From: Janthinobacterium aquaticum | GTDB lineage: Bacteria; Pseudomonadota; Gammaproteobacteria; Burkholderiales; Burkholderiaceae_D | Assembly: GCF_009208565.1 (NCBI RefSeq) | Contig: NZ_WFLK01000004.1 | Location: 62,001 to 126,000, forward strand | Direction: 5' to 3' | DNA length: 64,000 nt | Shown: positions 25,364-34,645 of the stretch, piece after piece | How positions within the stretch are numbered: the first letter of the stretch is position 1 | Layout of the letters: each line of letters opens with the position of its first letter | Translations under genes and position numbers: made by a program | The notes under the pieces: generated by a model | Databases searched by the model: none | Told to the model about the DNA's origin: nothing | Seen by the model: only the letters and a program-made list of their open reading frames with translations

Positions 25364-27376
25364 TTACTGCCGCTTGCGCGGTACAGCCGGCACGCTGAAG
25401 GTAAAGATGGTGCCGCCGGCCGGATTGGCGCTGAACGTCAGCGCGCCGCCATGGAACTCGATGGCGGTGCGGCAGATATTGAGCCCCATGCCCATGCCTT
25501 CGGCCTTGGTCGAGAAAAACGGCGAAAACAATCGCTCGGCCACTTCCTGTGAAATGCCGTGGCCATGGTCGATCACGTCCACCAGCACCATGCCCTGCTG
25601 CGCATCATGCGTGGCGCGCAGGCGCATGATACGCCTTCCCGGCGCGGCCTCGCGCATTGCCTCGATGGCGTTGCGGGTCAGGTTCAGCAGCACCTGCTCG
25701 AGCATGACCGGATCGGCATGCAGCAGCGGCAGGTCGGGCGCGATATCTTCCTGTATGGTGACATAGTATTTGCGCGCCTGCAGGTCGATCAGGGCGCTGA
25801 TGCCGTCGATCAGCGTGCGGATGGCCACGTCCTGGCGCTGCGGCTCGCTCTTTCGCACGAAGTCGTGCACGCTGCGGATAATCTGGCCGGCCCGCTGCGC
25901 CTGTGCGCTGGCCTGTTCCAGCGCCGGCCTGAGCGTGTCGCTGGCCAGCGGCTGGCCGCTTTCGCCGGCGCGGCGCAGCATGTTGAGCGCGCCGGTGGTA
26001 TAGCTGGAGATGGCTGCCAGCGGCTGGTTCAGTTCGTGCGCCAGCATCGAGGCCAGTTCGCCCATGGTGGCCAGGCGCGAGCTGGTCTGCAGTTTTTCCT
26101 GCTGCTGGCGATTGAGTTCCTCGACCCGCTTGCGGTCGGAAATATCGAGCACCGAACCCATCCAGCCGGTCTGCTTGCCGTTCTTGTCGACCAGCGGCGC
26201 TTCGAAGATCAGCACCGGTACCAGCGTGCCGTCGGGACGCTGGAAATAGGTTTCAAACTGCGGCGTGGCGTTGCCGGCCAGCGCCTTGACGAAGCGCTGC
26301 TGGTATTCGTCCATCGCCTCCGGCGCCCAGTAGGGCATCGGCGGCAGGCGGCCCAGGATTTCCTCGGCCGGGTAGCCGACCATCTGGCAGAAAGCCGGAT
26401 TGACATAGGTGACGCGCCCTTCAAGGTCGCGCGCGCGCATGCCGGTGACCAGCGAATTTTCCATCGCCGTGCGAAACAGCATCTGCTGGCGCAGCGCGCC
26501 TTCGGCCACCAGCCGGCGCGAAATATGGCGCCACAGCGCCAAGAGGCTCCACAACAGGCCCAGCGAGAGCACGATCACCGAGCCGACCAGCAGATTGGGC
26601 AGCAGCTTGGGCTGGCTTTTCACGCTGTCGGTAAACAAGGTGATGCTGGCCCCCGGCACGTCGAGCGCGCGCTTGTGGGTATAGACGCCGTGGCCGGGGC
26701 CGGCGGCGGCGCGCCGCGCCAGCACCTTGTCATCGCGGTCGATCAGCGAAATCTGGTTATCCTGCGCGAACCACCAGGGCACCATTTCATCGAGCAGGCT
26801 GCTGATCTGGTAGGTCGCCACCAGGCTGCCGAGATAGTGCTGGCCCTGGTACAGCGGCTGATGGTAATCCATCAGCATGGCGCCCGGCGGCGCGTCGGGA
26901 AAGCCGCTTTGCTGCGCCGGCTGGGCATACTGGCCGCGGTGCAGGCGGCGCGCATTGTCGCCGGTGGTCAGCGAGGCGGCGGAAAAATAGGTCTGCTGCG
27001 ACAGCGCATGGTCGCTCGACGCCAGCACCTTGCCATGCGCGTCGAGCCACAGCACGCGCTGCAGCTCGCGCCCGTTGCGCAGCATCTGCTGCAGCCGCTC
27101 ATGCACATTGGCGGCCGGCAGCACGCCCTTGGCGATGTCGACGCCCAGGTTGTACAGGCTCTCTTCGTTGCGCGCCAGCTGGAAACGGATGGTCTGCTCG
27201 ACCCACAGCGTGTCGGCGATCAGCTGCTCCTGGCGCTCGTTGCTTTCCATCTGGCGCGCCTGCCAGGGCAGCCACAGCAGCACTGCCAGGAACAGCAGCA
27301 GCAGGATCACCGGCAGCAGCCAGCGCACGGGGCTGGTAAACTGCAGGCGGCGCGCGAGGGTGGGCGGATTTTTCAT
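25364..27376 (-). CDS. DctS/DctB-like sensor histidine kinase with PAS domain
   Basis: A 670-residue kinase. Helix 1 (about 18-37) and helix 2 (about 262-282) bracket a periplasmic sensor of about 225 residues. A PAS domain (about 300-420, RVTYVNPAFCQMVGYPAEEI) and a coiled coil lead to the H box MLAHELNQPLAAISS with His447. The ATPase domain follows with DHGHGI and GMGMGLNICRT. HELNQPL is typical of the DctB/FixL/DctS group. The ATG at 27376 is preferred over an upstream frame to 27427. The divergent neighbour is a TRAP solute-binding protein, so the ligand may be a C4-dicarboxylate or another organic acid. Confidence 0.9.
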   Translation of the reverse strand: MKNPPTLARRLQFTSPVRWLLPVILLLLFLAVLLWLPWQARQMESNERQEQLIADTLWVEQTIRFQLARNEESLYNLGVDIAKGVLPAANVHERLQQMLRNGRELQRVLWLDAHGKVLASSDHALSQQTYFSAASLTTGDNARRLHRGQYAQPAQQSGFPDAPPGAMLMDYHQPLYQGQHYLGSLVATYQISSLLDEMVPWWFAQDNQISLIDRDDKVLARRAAAGPGHGVYTHKRALDVPGASITLFTDSVKSQPKLLPNLLVGSVIVLSLGLLWSLLALWRHISRRLVAEGALRQQMLFRTAMENSLVTGMRARDLEGRVTYVNPAFCQMVGYPAEEILGRLPPMPYWAPEAMDEYQQRFVKALAGNATPQFETYFQRPDGTLVPVLIFEAPLVDKNGKQTGWMGSVLDISDRKRVEELNRQQQEKLQTSSRLATMGELASMLAHELNQPLAAISSYTTGALNMLRRAGESGQPLASDTLRPALEQASAQAQRAGQIIRSVHDFVRKSEPQRQDVAIRTLIDGISALIDLQARKYYVTIQEDIAPDLPLLHADPVMLEQVLLNLTRNAIEAMREAAPGRRIMRLRATHDAQQGMVLVDVIDHGHGISQEVAERLFSPFFSTKAEGMGMGLNICRTAIEFHGGALTFSANPAGGTIFTFSVPAVPRKRQ

Positions 27377-27503
27377 GGCTCGCAGGGTAGCGCGTAGTTG
27401 GGTGGGCACTAGTGTGGTTATCCACAATAGTGCTGTTCATTGGTTTCACACATTATCGGCGCAGATCAGGAATCAGGCATCTGGTTTCGCCACGGAGATT
27501 GTA

Positions 27504-28502
27504 ATGCACATCAAATCCATGCTGGCCATGCTCTGCATGGCGATCGGCGCCGGCGCTGGCGTTCCCGCCCTGGCCCAGGCGCCCATCGTCATCAAATTCA
27601 GCCACGTGGTTGCTCCTGATACGCCCAAGGGCCAGGCCGCCGAGCGCTTCAAGCTGCTGGCCGAACAGGCCACGCGCGGCCGCGTCAAGGTCGAACTCTA
27701 CCCGAACAGCCAGCTGTACAAGGACAAGGAAGAACTCGAAGCGCTGCAACTGGGCGCGGTGCAGATGCTGGCGCCTTCGCTGGCCAAGTTCGGCCCGCTG
27801 GGCGTCAAGGAGTTCGAAGTATTCGACCTGCCGTATATCTTCCCCACCAAGACCGCGCTGTACAACGTGACCGAAGGCGATATCGGCAAGAACCTGCTGA
27901 AAAAGCTCGAACCGAAGGGCATCACGGGCCTGGCATACTGGGACAACGGCTTCAAGGTGATGTCGGCCAATACGCCGTTGCATCATCCGGCCGACTTCAA
28001 GGGCCTGAAGATGCGCATCCAGTCGTCCAATGTGCTTGACGAGCAGATGCGCGCGCTGGGCGCCAATCCGCAGGCGCTGGCGTTTTCCGAAGCCTATCGC
28101 GCGCTGCAGACGGGAGTGGTCGACGGCACCGAAAATCCGCCATCGAACATGTACACGCAGAAGATGCATGAAGTGCAAAAGCACCTGACCGTGTCCAATC
28201 ACGGTTATCTGGGCTATGCGGTGATCGTCAACAAGAAGTTCTGGGACGGCCTGCCTTCGGATATCCGCAACCAGCTGGAAAAGGCCATGAAGGAAGCGAC
28301 CACCTTTGAAAAGGCGATTGCCCAGAGCGACAACGACAAGGCGCTCGAAGCGATCCGCAAAAGCGGCAAGACGAAGATTTATACGCTCAGCGTGCAGGAG
28401 CAGGCCGAGTGGCGCCGCGCGCTGGCGCCGGTGCAAAAGACCATGGAAAAGCGCATCGGCAAGGAATGGATTTCGGCGATCAACCGCGAAACGGCAAAAT
28501 AG
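27504..28502 (+). CDS. dctP: TRAP transporter solute-binding protein, DctP family (orphan)
   Basis: A 332-residue periplasmic binding protein with a signal peptide (cleavage ALA-QA near residue 25). IVIKFSHVVAPDTPKGQAAERF, GLKMRIQSSNVLDEQM (the conserved Arg that clamps the carboxylate) and VVDGTENPPSNMYTQKMHEVQ are DctP hallmarks. The membrane subunits DctQ and DctM are not adjacent on either side. It is divergent from the kinase gene across 127 bp, suggesting shared control or a sensing partnership. A GGAGAT lies in front of the ATG. Confidence 0.93.
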   Translation: MHIKSMLAMLCMAIGAGAGVPALAQAPIVIKFSHVVAPDTPKGQAAERFKLLAEQATRGRVKVELYPNSQLYKDKEELEALQLGAVQMLAPSLAKFGPLGVKEFEVFDLPYIFPTKTALYNVTEGDIGKNLLKKLEPKGITGLAYWDNGFKVMSANTPLHHPADFKGLKMRIQSSNVLDEQMRALGANPQALAFSEAYRALQTGVVDGTENPPSNMYTQKMHEVQKHLTVSNHGYLGYAVIVNKKFWDGLPSDIRNQLEKAMKEATTFEKAIAQSDNDKALEAIRKSGKTKIYTLSVQEQAEWRRALAPVQKTMEKRIGKEWISAINRETAK

Positions 28503-28583
28503 TCCGGCATACCATACTTCTGGCCAGTTGCGCCAGTATCTGCTGTGGGGTGTATGCCACTCCCTTTCATGGTGCAAAAAAAA

Positions 28584-28612
28584 TCGATGCGGCCGATTAA
28601 ATACGTTATGAT
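28584..28612 (+). promoter_or_regulatory. promoter of the 6S RNA candidate
   Basis: TATGAT at 28607-28612 with TCGATG 17 bp upstream (28584-28589) is a fair sigma70 promoter. Transcription would begin near 28619. Confidence 0.5.
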
Positions 28613-28618
28613 GGGCGG

Positions 28619-28867
28619 CCTTACGGGGAAACACGTATATCGATATGCGTGCCTGTAGCAAGGCAGGCAATACAGAACAAGCGGTAAAAGTTGGTGGGGG
28701 AGTGGTCTATAAGAACGGTATTGATACCGGGGATATGTGAGGAGACACACGTTTCACAGAAGTTGTTGAGTCATAGCTGCCTGCGGCCACGAGCTGTCAC
28801 CAGCTAACCCAAACGACCGGGAACGTGAAGCAATATTCAAAGCGCACCAGATGGTGCGCTTTTTTTT
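28619..28867 (+). ncRNA. ssrS: 6S RNA candidate
   Basis: The 470-bp gap between dctP and xerD holds a stand-alone transcript with promoter and strong terminator but no coding frame. The fold matches 6S RNA: GCAGGC (28663-28668) pairs with GCCTGC (28779-28784) as part of the closing stem; a large central bubble is formed by 28669-28701 and 28751-28778; an apical stem pairs GTGGTCT (28702-28708) with AGACACAC (28743-28750, one bulge). That stem is capped by CGGTA-TTGA-TACCG. GCCTGCGGC near the 3' side is also found in E. coli 6S RNA. 6S RNA sequesters sigma70 RNA polymerase in stationary phase. The mature ends are probably inside the given limits. Confidence 0.65.
28841..28867 (+). terminator. 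rho-independent terminator of the 6S RNA candidate
   Basis: AGCGCACCA (28841-28849) pairs perfectly with TGGTGCGCT (28852-28860), followed by seven further T. Confidence 0.92.
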
Positions 28868-28971
28868 CGTCTTCTTTATACTGGGCGCTATGCCTGATTC
28901 TGGTGCGCCGCGTTCATGATGGTGCATCGCCAGTTGTATATCTGCCACATTTGCCAATCTGACTGTTGATA

Positions 28972-29886
28972 ATGAATGCTTTGCTGGCACCCGACAACGC
29001 CACCCTGATCGACGAATTCTGCGACAGCCTGTGGCTCGAAGACGGTCTGTCGAAAAACTCGCTCGACGCCTACCGGCGCGACATGCGCCTGTTTGCGCGC
29101 TACCTGGAAGTGACGCGCCCCGGCCGCGACAGCCTGTTCGATGTCGACAGCGGCGATATCGAAGCCTATTTTGTCGCCCGCAATGACGACAGCAAGGCCA
29201 CTTCGTCGAACCGCCGCCTGTCGGTACTGAAGCGCTTTTACCAGCGCGCGCTGCGCCTCAAATACGTCCAGGCCGACCCTTGCCTGAAGATGGTGTCGGC
29301 CAAACAGCCGGTGCGTTTTGTCCATACGCTGTCCGAAGCGCAAGTTGAAGCGCTGCTGGCCGCGCCCGACGTCAGCACGCCCTTGGGCCTGCGCGAACGC
29401 ACCATGCTTGAACTGATGTATGCGAGCGGCTTGCGGGTATCCGAGCTGGTCGAGCTGAAATCGGTCGAGCTGAGCCTGAACGACGGCGTGCTGCGCATTA
29501 CCGGCAAGGGCAGCAAGACGCGCCTGGTGCCGTTCGGCGCCGAAGCGCGCGCCTGGATCGAGCGCTACCTGAAGGATGCGCGCGGCGTGATTCTCGACGG
29601 CCAGATGGACGATGCGCTGTTTGTCACGGCGCGTGGCGGCGCCATGACGCGCCAGATGTTCTGGGTAATTATCAAGAAGCATGCGCTGCGTGCGGGGATC
29701 ACCGCGCCGCTGTCGCCGCATACCTTGCGCCACGCCTTTGCCACCCATCTGCTCAACCACGGCGCCGACCTGCGCGTGGTGCAGCTGCTGCTCGGCCATG
29801 CCGATATTTCCACCACCCAGATATACACCCACGTGGCGCGCGAGCGCCTGAAGATACTGCATGCAGCACATCATCCGCGGGGCTGA
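28972..29886 (+). CDS. xerD: site-specific tyrosine recombinase XerD
   Basis: A 304-residue recombinase that resolves chromosome dimers at dif with XerC. All catalytic residues are visible: R155 in GLRVSEL, K179 in TGKGSKTR, H250 and R253 in PHTLRHAFATHLL, H276 in LGHADISTTQ and nucleophile Y285 in IYTHV. An N-terminal SAM-like core-binding domain covers about 8-95. The ATG at 28972 is used; an in-frame TTG six bases upstream is possible. Length and conserved DISTTQIYTHVA favour housekeeping XerD over an island integrase. Confidence 0.93.
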   Translation: MNALLAPDNATLIDEFCDSLWLEDGLSKNSLDAYRRDMRLFARYLEVTRPGRDSLFDVDSGDIEAYFVARNDDSKATSSNRRLSVLKRFYQRALRLKYVQADPCLKMVSAKQPVRFVHTLSEAQVEALLAAPDVSTPLGLRERTMLELMYASGLRVSELVELKSVELSLNDGVLRITGKGSKTRLVPFGAEARAWIERYLKDARGVILDGQMDDALFVTARGGAMTRQMFWVIIKKHALRAGITAPLSPHTLRHAFATHLLNHGADLRVVQLLLGHADISTTQIYTHVARERLKILHAAHHPRG

Positions 29887-29967
29887 AAAATTTGCATTTG
29901 CCCTATCTGCGTCATAATGTGTCTTACGCGTTCATCAGTAACGTTAAAACAACTCAAGAGGTAAGCC

Positions 29968-30159
29968 ATGGCAAAAACAAATTTCCAATACGAAAAACGA
30001 CAAAAAGAGCTGGAAAAAAAGAAGAAAGCCGAGGAAAAGGCACGCCGCAAGTTCGAAGCAAAGAATAATCCGAAGCCGGCGGTCGACGAGAACGGCATTG
30101 CGCTGCCGGATGAAGATGAAGAAGAGGATGAGGAACCGCAGGCTGGCGCTGCGGTTTAA
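29968..30159 (+). CDS. small highly charged conserved-type protein
   Basis: A 63-residue protein not assigned to a family. The first half is a Lys/Glu-rich helix (KRQKELEKKKKAEEKARRK), likely a single charged alpha-helix or coiled coil. The second half is acidic and disordered-looking, with a run of Asp/Glu at about 48-56. A good AAGAGGT ribosome-binding site precedes the ATG, and codon use resembles neighbours. CATAATG some 50 bp upstream may be a -10 box. It follows xerD by 81 bp and is convergent with the RND pump. Confidence 0.7.
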   Translation: MAKTNFQYEKRQKELEKKKKAEEKARRKFEAKNNPKPAVDENGIALPDEDEEEDEEPQAGAAV

Positions 30160-30184
30160 TGTCATGGGCCGGCGTCGGTCGGCG

Positions 30185-30285
30185 TCGGTCGGATTAGCGG
30201 GGCTACGCCCCGCGTAATCCGACAACATTGTTGGCAGCAGCGGTGTTGTCGGATTACGGCCCCCTTGGGGCCTGATCCGACCTAC
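30185..30285. repeat. GTCGGATTA cruciform repeat, copy 3
   Basis: Between convergent genes. Left arm 30185-30224 with a GCGGGGCTACGCCCCGC mini-stem, right arm 30244-30285 with a GGCCCCCTTGGGGCC mini-stem. The blocks GTCGGATTA/TAATCCGAC and ACAACA/TGTTGT pair across the centre. The copy is closest to copy 2 in organisation. Confidence 0.85.
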
Positions 30286-30286
30286 T

Positions 30287-33200
30287 TCAGTGTGCTGTCA
30301 CCTGGTTATCGTGCCCATGCTCATCGTCGTGTGCGCTGCCGCCAAACCAGCGTGCGGCGCGCTTGCCCAGGCTGTCCAGGTAGGTATAGGCCACCGGCAC
30401 CACCACCAATGTCAGCAGGGTCGAAGTAATCACGCCGCCGATCACGGCGCGCCCCATCGGCGCCTGCGTTTCACCGCCGTCGCCCATGCCGATGGCCATC
30501 GGCAGCATGCCGAACACCATCGCCAGGGTGGTCATCAGGATCGGGCGCAGGCGCACCTGGCCCGCTTCCATCAGGGCGTCAAACTGTCCCAGCCCTTCGC
30601 GCTGGCGCTGGTTGGTAAAGTCCACCAGCAGAATCGCGTTCTTGGTCACCAGGCCCATCAGCATAATAAAGCCGATCACCGAGAAAATATTCAGGGTGCT
30701 GCCGGTAATGAGCAGCGCGCCCAGCACGCCGATCAATGACAGTGGCAGCGACACCATAATGGCGATCGGCTGCAAGAAGCTGCCGAACTGCGAGGCCAGT
30801 ACCAGGTAGATAAAGATCACGGCGATACCGAGTGCCATCATCGCGCCGCCCATGGTTTCGGCCATCTGCTGCGCATTGCCGGCCACATCGAAACGCACGC
30901 CGGGCGGCAGGTCGATCGACTTGATGGCTTTCTGTACGTCGGCGTCGACATCGCCGGCCGGGCGGCCTTCGGTGCCGGCATAGATCGCCACGCGGCGCTG
31001 CAGCGCCTGGCGCTTGAGTACCTGCGGGCTCGATGACGGTACGAATTCGACCACCTGGCGCAGCGGTATCATGATCGGCTTGCCGTTGGCGTCAAGCTTG
31101 CTTGAAGCCAGCGACAGGTCGGCCAGGTCGGCCACCTTCTGGCGGCCCGACTTGGGCAGCTGCACATTGACGTCGTAGTTCTGGCCATCGGAGGCGAGCC
31201 AGTGGCTGACCGTGTCGCCAGCAACAAACGGGCGCAGCGCATTACCGATCTGCTGTACCGACAGGCCCAGGTCGCTGGCCAGTTCGTTGTTGATCTTGAC
31301 GGTGGTTGACGGGTTGGCGCCTTCCTGGCTGTATTCCATGTCGGCCAGGCCCTTGATGCCGCGCATTTTGTTCATCAGCGTGTGGGCTACCGCATCGAGC
31401 TTGGCTTCATCGGTGCCAAGAATGGCAATAAAGATCGGCCGTTGGCCCACCGACAGCGTGATGCCGGCAATTGGCGCCAGGCGTTCGCGGATCAGCTTTT
31501 CCAGTTCCTGCTGCGAACGGCGCTTGTGGGTCTTGACGTCAGTGAGCTTGAGATTGACCTCGGCCGCATTGCGCCCGTCCTGGGTACCCACATTGGCCAC
31601 CAGGCTGTCGATCTCGGGAAATTCCTTCAATGCCTGCTCGATCTGGCGCACCTTGGAGTCGGTGTAGTCGAGGCTGGAGCCGACCGGTGTCTTGAAGCGC
31701 AGGTTGACCCAGCCCTGGTCGGTTTCCGGGAACATCTCGCCGCCGATCATCGGCACCAGCATCAGGCTGCCGGCAAACAGCGCAAAGGCGGTCGCCAGCG
31801 TGGTTTTGCGCCAGCGCAGGGCCACCGCCAGCACCTTGCCGTACCAGACATGCAGGCGGTCGATACCGGTTTCGATCCAGGCCATGAAGCGGCCCAGCCA
31901 TGGCGCGTACTTGAAGCGGTCCTTGACCGGGTCGCGCCAGACCGAAGACAGCATCGGGTCGAGCGTAAAGCTGACAAACAGCGACACCATCACAGCCACG
32001 GCCACGGTAATGCCGAACTGCAGGAAGAAGCGGCCGATAATGCCGTCCATAAACGCCACTGGCACGAACACGGCCACGATGGCAAAGGTGGTGGCCATCA
32101 CGGCCAGGCCGATTTCATTGGTGCCGTCGTTGGCCGCCTTGACATGGTTCTTGCCCATGCCCAGGTGGCGCACGATATTTTCACGCACCACGATGGCGTC
32201 GTCGATCAACAGGCCAATGCACAGCGACAGCGCCATCAGGGTCAGGAAGTTGAGCGTGAAGCCGAACGCTTTCATGGCGATAAAGCTGGCCAGCACCGAG
32301 ATCGGCAAGGTCAGGCCGGTAATAATGGTGCTGCGCCACGAGTGCAGGAACAGGAACACGATCACCATGGTCAGAATGGCGCCTTCCAGGATGGTGCGCT
32401 TGACGTTGTCCAGCTGGCTTTGCACGCGCGCCGATTCGTCGTCGAGCACGCGCAGCGAGATATCGGACGGCAGCGTCTTTTGCAGCTCGGCCGCCACTTT
32501 CAGAATGCCGGTACCTACTTCCACCACGTTGGCGTCCTGCACCTTGGTGATTTCCAGCGTGACGGCCTGCTGGCCGTTCATGCGCGAGATCGACAGTTCT
32601 TCCTGCTCGCCATCGACCACCGTGGCCACCTGGTCGAGATACACCGGGCCGACGGCGCGGCGCGCGACGATGATCTTGCCGAACTCGCGTGCATCCTTGA
32701 TCTTGCCTTCGACCCGCACCAGTTGCTCGGCCGCGCCATGGCTGATCGAGCCGGCCGGCAGGTTGGTGTTGGTGGCCTGGATGGCGCGGATCACTTCATC
32801 GACGCCGATGCCCTGCGCATTGAGTTCGATCGGCTTCATGCTGATCAGGATCTGGCGTGCGCGCAGGCCGCGCAGCTTGACCTGGCCGACGCCGGCCACG
32901 CTCTGGAAGCGCTTGCTGATCACCTGTTCGGTCATGGTCGACAGCTCACGCAGGTCGTGGCTTGTCGCCGTCAGCACGATGGTGGCAATCGGGCGCTCGT
33001 TGTCGCCTTCGGCGCGCGCAATAAACGGGTCCTTGGCTTCCTTGGGAAAGCGCGGGCGCACCAGCGCAACCTTGTCGCGCAGGTCCTGCATGGCCTTGTC
33101 CATATTGGTCGACAGCTCGAACTCCAGGTAGACCCCGGCGCGCCCTTCCCAGGAATTGGCGCGGATGGTCTTGATGCCGCTGACGGTATTGACGGCGTCT

Positions 33201-33403
33201 TCGATCGGGCGCGTGATATCGTTTTCCACCGCTTCCGGGGAAGCGCCCGGGTAATTGACTTCAATCGCGGCAAACGGGAACTGCACGCTGGGCATGCTTT
33301 CCACGCCCAGGCCGCGGTACGAAAACAGGCCCAGCACCACCAGCGCCACCATCACCATGGTGGCAAACACGGGGTTCTGGATACTGACTTTGGTCATCCA
33401 CAT
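30287..33403 (-). CDS. RND multidrug efflux permease (HAE1 family)
   Basis: A 1038-residue inner membrane antiporter. TM1 is followed by a large periplasmic loop, then helices with the proton-relay pair in LCIGLLIDDAIVVREN and a second periplasmic loop. The C-terminal helix block contains VIGFIMLMGLVTKNAILLVDF. Length and internal duplication are normal for AcrB/MexB-type pumps. It starts 3 bp after the adaptor gene. No TolC-type outer membrane gene is linked, so an unlinked channel must be used. Substrates cannot be predicted. Neither a TetR regulator nor another regulator is adjacent. Confidence 0.95.
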   Translation of the reverse strand: MWMTKVSIQNPVFATMVMVALVVLGLFSYRGLGVESMPSVQFPFAAIEVNYPGASPEAVENDITRPIEDAVNTVSGIKTIRANSWEGRAGVYLEFELSTNMDKAMQDLRDKVALVRPRFPKEAKDPFIARAEGDNERPIATIVLTATSHDLRELSTMTEQVISKRFQSVAGVGQVKLRGLRARQILISMKPIELNAQGIGVDEVIRAIQATNTNLPAGSISHGAAEQLVRVEGKIKDAREFGKIIVARRAVGPVYLDQVATVVDGEQEELSISRMNGQQAVTLEITKVQDANVVEVGTGILKVAAELQKTLPSDISLRVLDDESARVQSQLDNVKRTILEGAILTMVIVFLFLHSWRSTIITGLTLPISVLASFIAMKAFGFTLNFLTLMALSLCIGLLIDDAIVVRENIVRHLGMGKNHVKAANDGTNEIGLAVMATTFAIVAVFVPVAFMDGIIGRFFLQFGITVAVAVMVSLFVSFTLDPMLSSVWRDPVKDRFKYAPWLGRFMAWIETGIDRLHVWYGKVLAVALRWRKTTLATAFALFAGSLMLVPMIGGEMFPETDQGWVNLRFKTPVGSSLDYTDSKVRQIEQALKEFPEIDSLVANVGTQDGRNAAEVNLKLTDVKTHKRRSQQELEKLIRERLAPIAGITLSVGQRPIFIAILGTDEAKLDAVAHTLMNKMRGIKGLADMEYSQEGANPSTTVKINNELASDLGLSVQQIGNALRPFVAGDTVSHWLASDGQNYDVNVQLPKSGRQKVADLADLSLASSKLDANGKPIMIPLRQVVEFVPSSSPQVLKRQALQRRVAIYAGTEGRPAGDVDADVQKAIKSIDLPPGVRFDVAGNAQQMAETMGGAMMALGIAVIFIYLVLASQFGSFLQPIAIMVSLPLSLIGVLGALLITGSTLNIFSVIGFIMLMGLVTKNAILLVDFTNQRQREGLGQFDALMEAGQVRLRPILMTTLAMVFGMLPMAIGMGDGGETQAPMGRAVIGGVITSTLLTLVVVPVAYTYLDSLGKRAARWFGGSAHDDEHGHDNQVTAH

Positions 33404-33406
33404 GGC

Positions 33407-34645
33407 TCAGCCTTTCTGCGGCGCGGCGGCCGGTTTGGCTGCAGCGGCGGCGGCTGCCGGCGCGGTATTGAACGTCACCTCATGGCCCGGCTTGACGCCA
33501 TCGAGCCTGGCCACGATCACCTGCGCGCCCGGCGCCAGGCCGGCCGTCACTTCGGCGTAACCTTCATCTTCATTGCGCAGGCCCAGCGTGACCGGCGTTT
33601 CCACTACCTTGCCTTTCACCAGTGCATACACCACCGTGCCGCGCTTTTCCTGGCGCACGGCCGTGAGCGGCACCAGCGGCGCCACGCTCGAGCGCTCGGT
33701 CACGATGCTGCCCTTGGCGAACATGCCGCCGCGCAGCGCGCGGTCGCTATTGTCGACCGCGATATACACCATCATCGCGCGCGAGCCGCTTTCGGTGGTG
33801 GGGTTGATGCGTTCGACCTTGCCGGCAAAGTCGCGCGCGCCAAAGCCGTCGACCTTGAAGCGCACGTCCTGGCCGACCTTGATGCGCGGGATCTCGGCGC
33901 TCGGTACCGGTGCCTCCAGCGTCATCTGCGCCAGATTGACGATGGTATAGACCGGCATGTCGGGCGCGACCTTCTCGCCTGCCTGCACATGGCGCTTGCT
34001 GACGATGCCGGCCATCGGCGCGCGGATCACGGTATCGGCCAGTGCGATGCGCGCGATATCGACCATGGCGCCCGCCGACTTGACGGCGGCGCGCGCCAGG
34101 TCGACCGAGTTTTGCGTGGTGTCGTAGGCGGTTTGCGAAATGTATTTCTGCTTGAGCAGGGCCTGGCTGTTGGCCTCGTTCTTGCCTGCCATTGCCAGGC
34201 GCGCCTGCGCTTCGTCGAGCATGGCCTGCTGCTGCGTCAGGCGGGCGCGCTGGTCGGCGGCGTCCAGGCGCAGCAGTATCTGGCCGGCGGCAACCTGCTG
34301 GCCTTCCTGCACGGTGGTGGCGGCGATTTCGCCGGAGACCTTGGACTTGATGGTGGCCTGCGTCAGCGGCATGAGGGAGCCCGACAGCGGCAGGCTCACT
34401 TTCAGCTCGCGCGCGGCAATCGCCGCCACGTCGCCCTGCGCCAGTTCATGCACCGGTGTTTTTGCTGCTTCTTTTTTCTTGCTGGCCTGCGCGGCAGCGG
34501 CGCTGGCGGCCTGCTGCTTCGATTGCTTGTAGCTCCAGCCGCCGGCGGCTACGGCGACGCCGATCAGGATCAGCACCAGTGGACGCCAGCGCCGGCTACG
34601 TTTGATGGCAAGGGGGGCGGGCGGTGGCAGTGTCTCGTTTTTCAT
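33407..34645 (-). CDS. RND efflux periplasmic adaptor (membrane fusion protein)
   Basis: A 412-residue adaptor joining the pump to the outer membrane channel. One N-terminal membrane anchor (about 23-40) is followed by an Ala/Lys-rich stretch. The lipoyl halves flank an alpha-hairpin (TIKSKVSGEIAATTVQEGQ ... DTVIRAPMAGIVSKR), followed by beta-barrel and membrane-proximal domains. The Ala-rich tail is low complexity. The ATG at 34645 is chosen because the protein begins with the anchor soon after. It is the first gene of the two-gene operon. Confidence 0.92.
   Translation of the reverse strand: MKNETLPPPAPLAIKRSRRWRPLVLILIGVAVAAGGWSYKQSKQQAASAAAAQASKKKEAAKTPVHELAQGDVAAIAARELKVSLPLSGSLMPLTQATIKSKVSGEIAATTVQEGQQVAAGQILLRLDAADQRARLTQQQAMLDEAQARLAMAGKNEANSQALLKQKYISQTAYDTTQNSVDLARAAVKSAGAMVDIARIALADTVIRAPMAGIVSKRHVQAGEKVAPDMPVYTIVNLAQMTLEAPVPSAEIPRIKVGQDVRFKVDGFGARDFAGKVERINPTTESGSRAMMVYIAVDNSDRALRGGMFAKGSIVTERSSVAPLVPLTAVRQEKRGTVVYALVKGKVVETPVTLGLRNEDEGYAEVTAGLAPGAQVIVARLDGVKPGHEVTFNTAPAAAAAAAKPAAAPQKG

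Noticed and set aside
27427..27504. Start of the DctS-like kinase at 27427
   Set aside because: The extra 17 residues lack family character and lie in the probable divergent promoter region; the ATG at 27376 places the first membrane helix normally.
28619..28867. tmRNA, RNase P RNA or SRP RNA
   Set aside because: No tRNA-like ends or tag frame, no RNase P core motif and no SRP GGAA tetraloop arrangement; length and bubble structure fit 6S RNA better.
28972..29886. Integrase of a genomic island next to a small RNA gene
   Set aside because: Size, motif set and lack of cargo, att repeats or phage genes point to housekeeping XerD.
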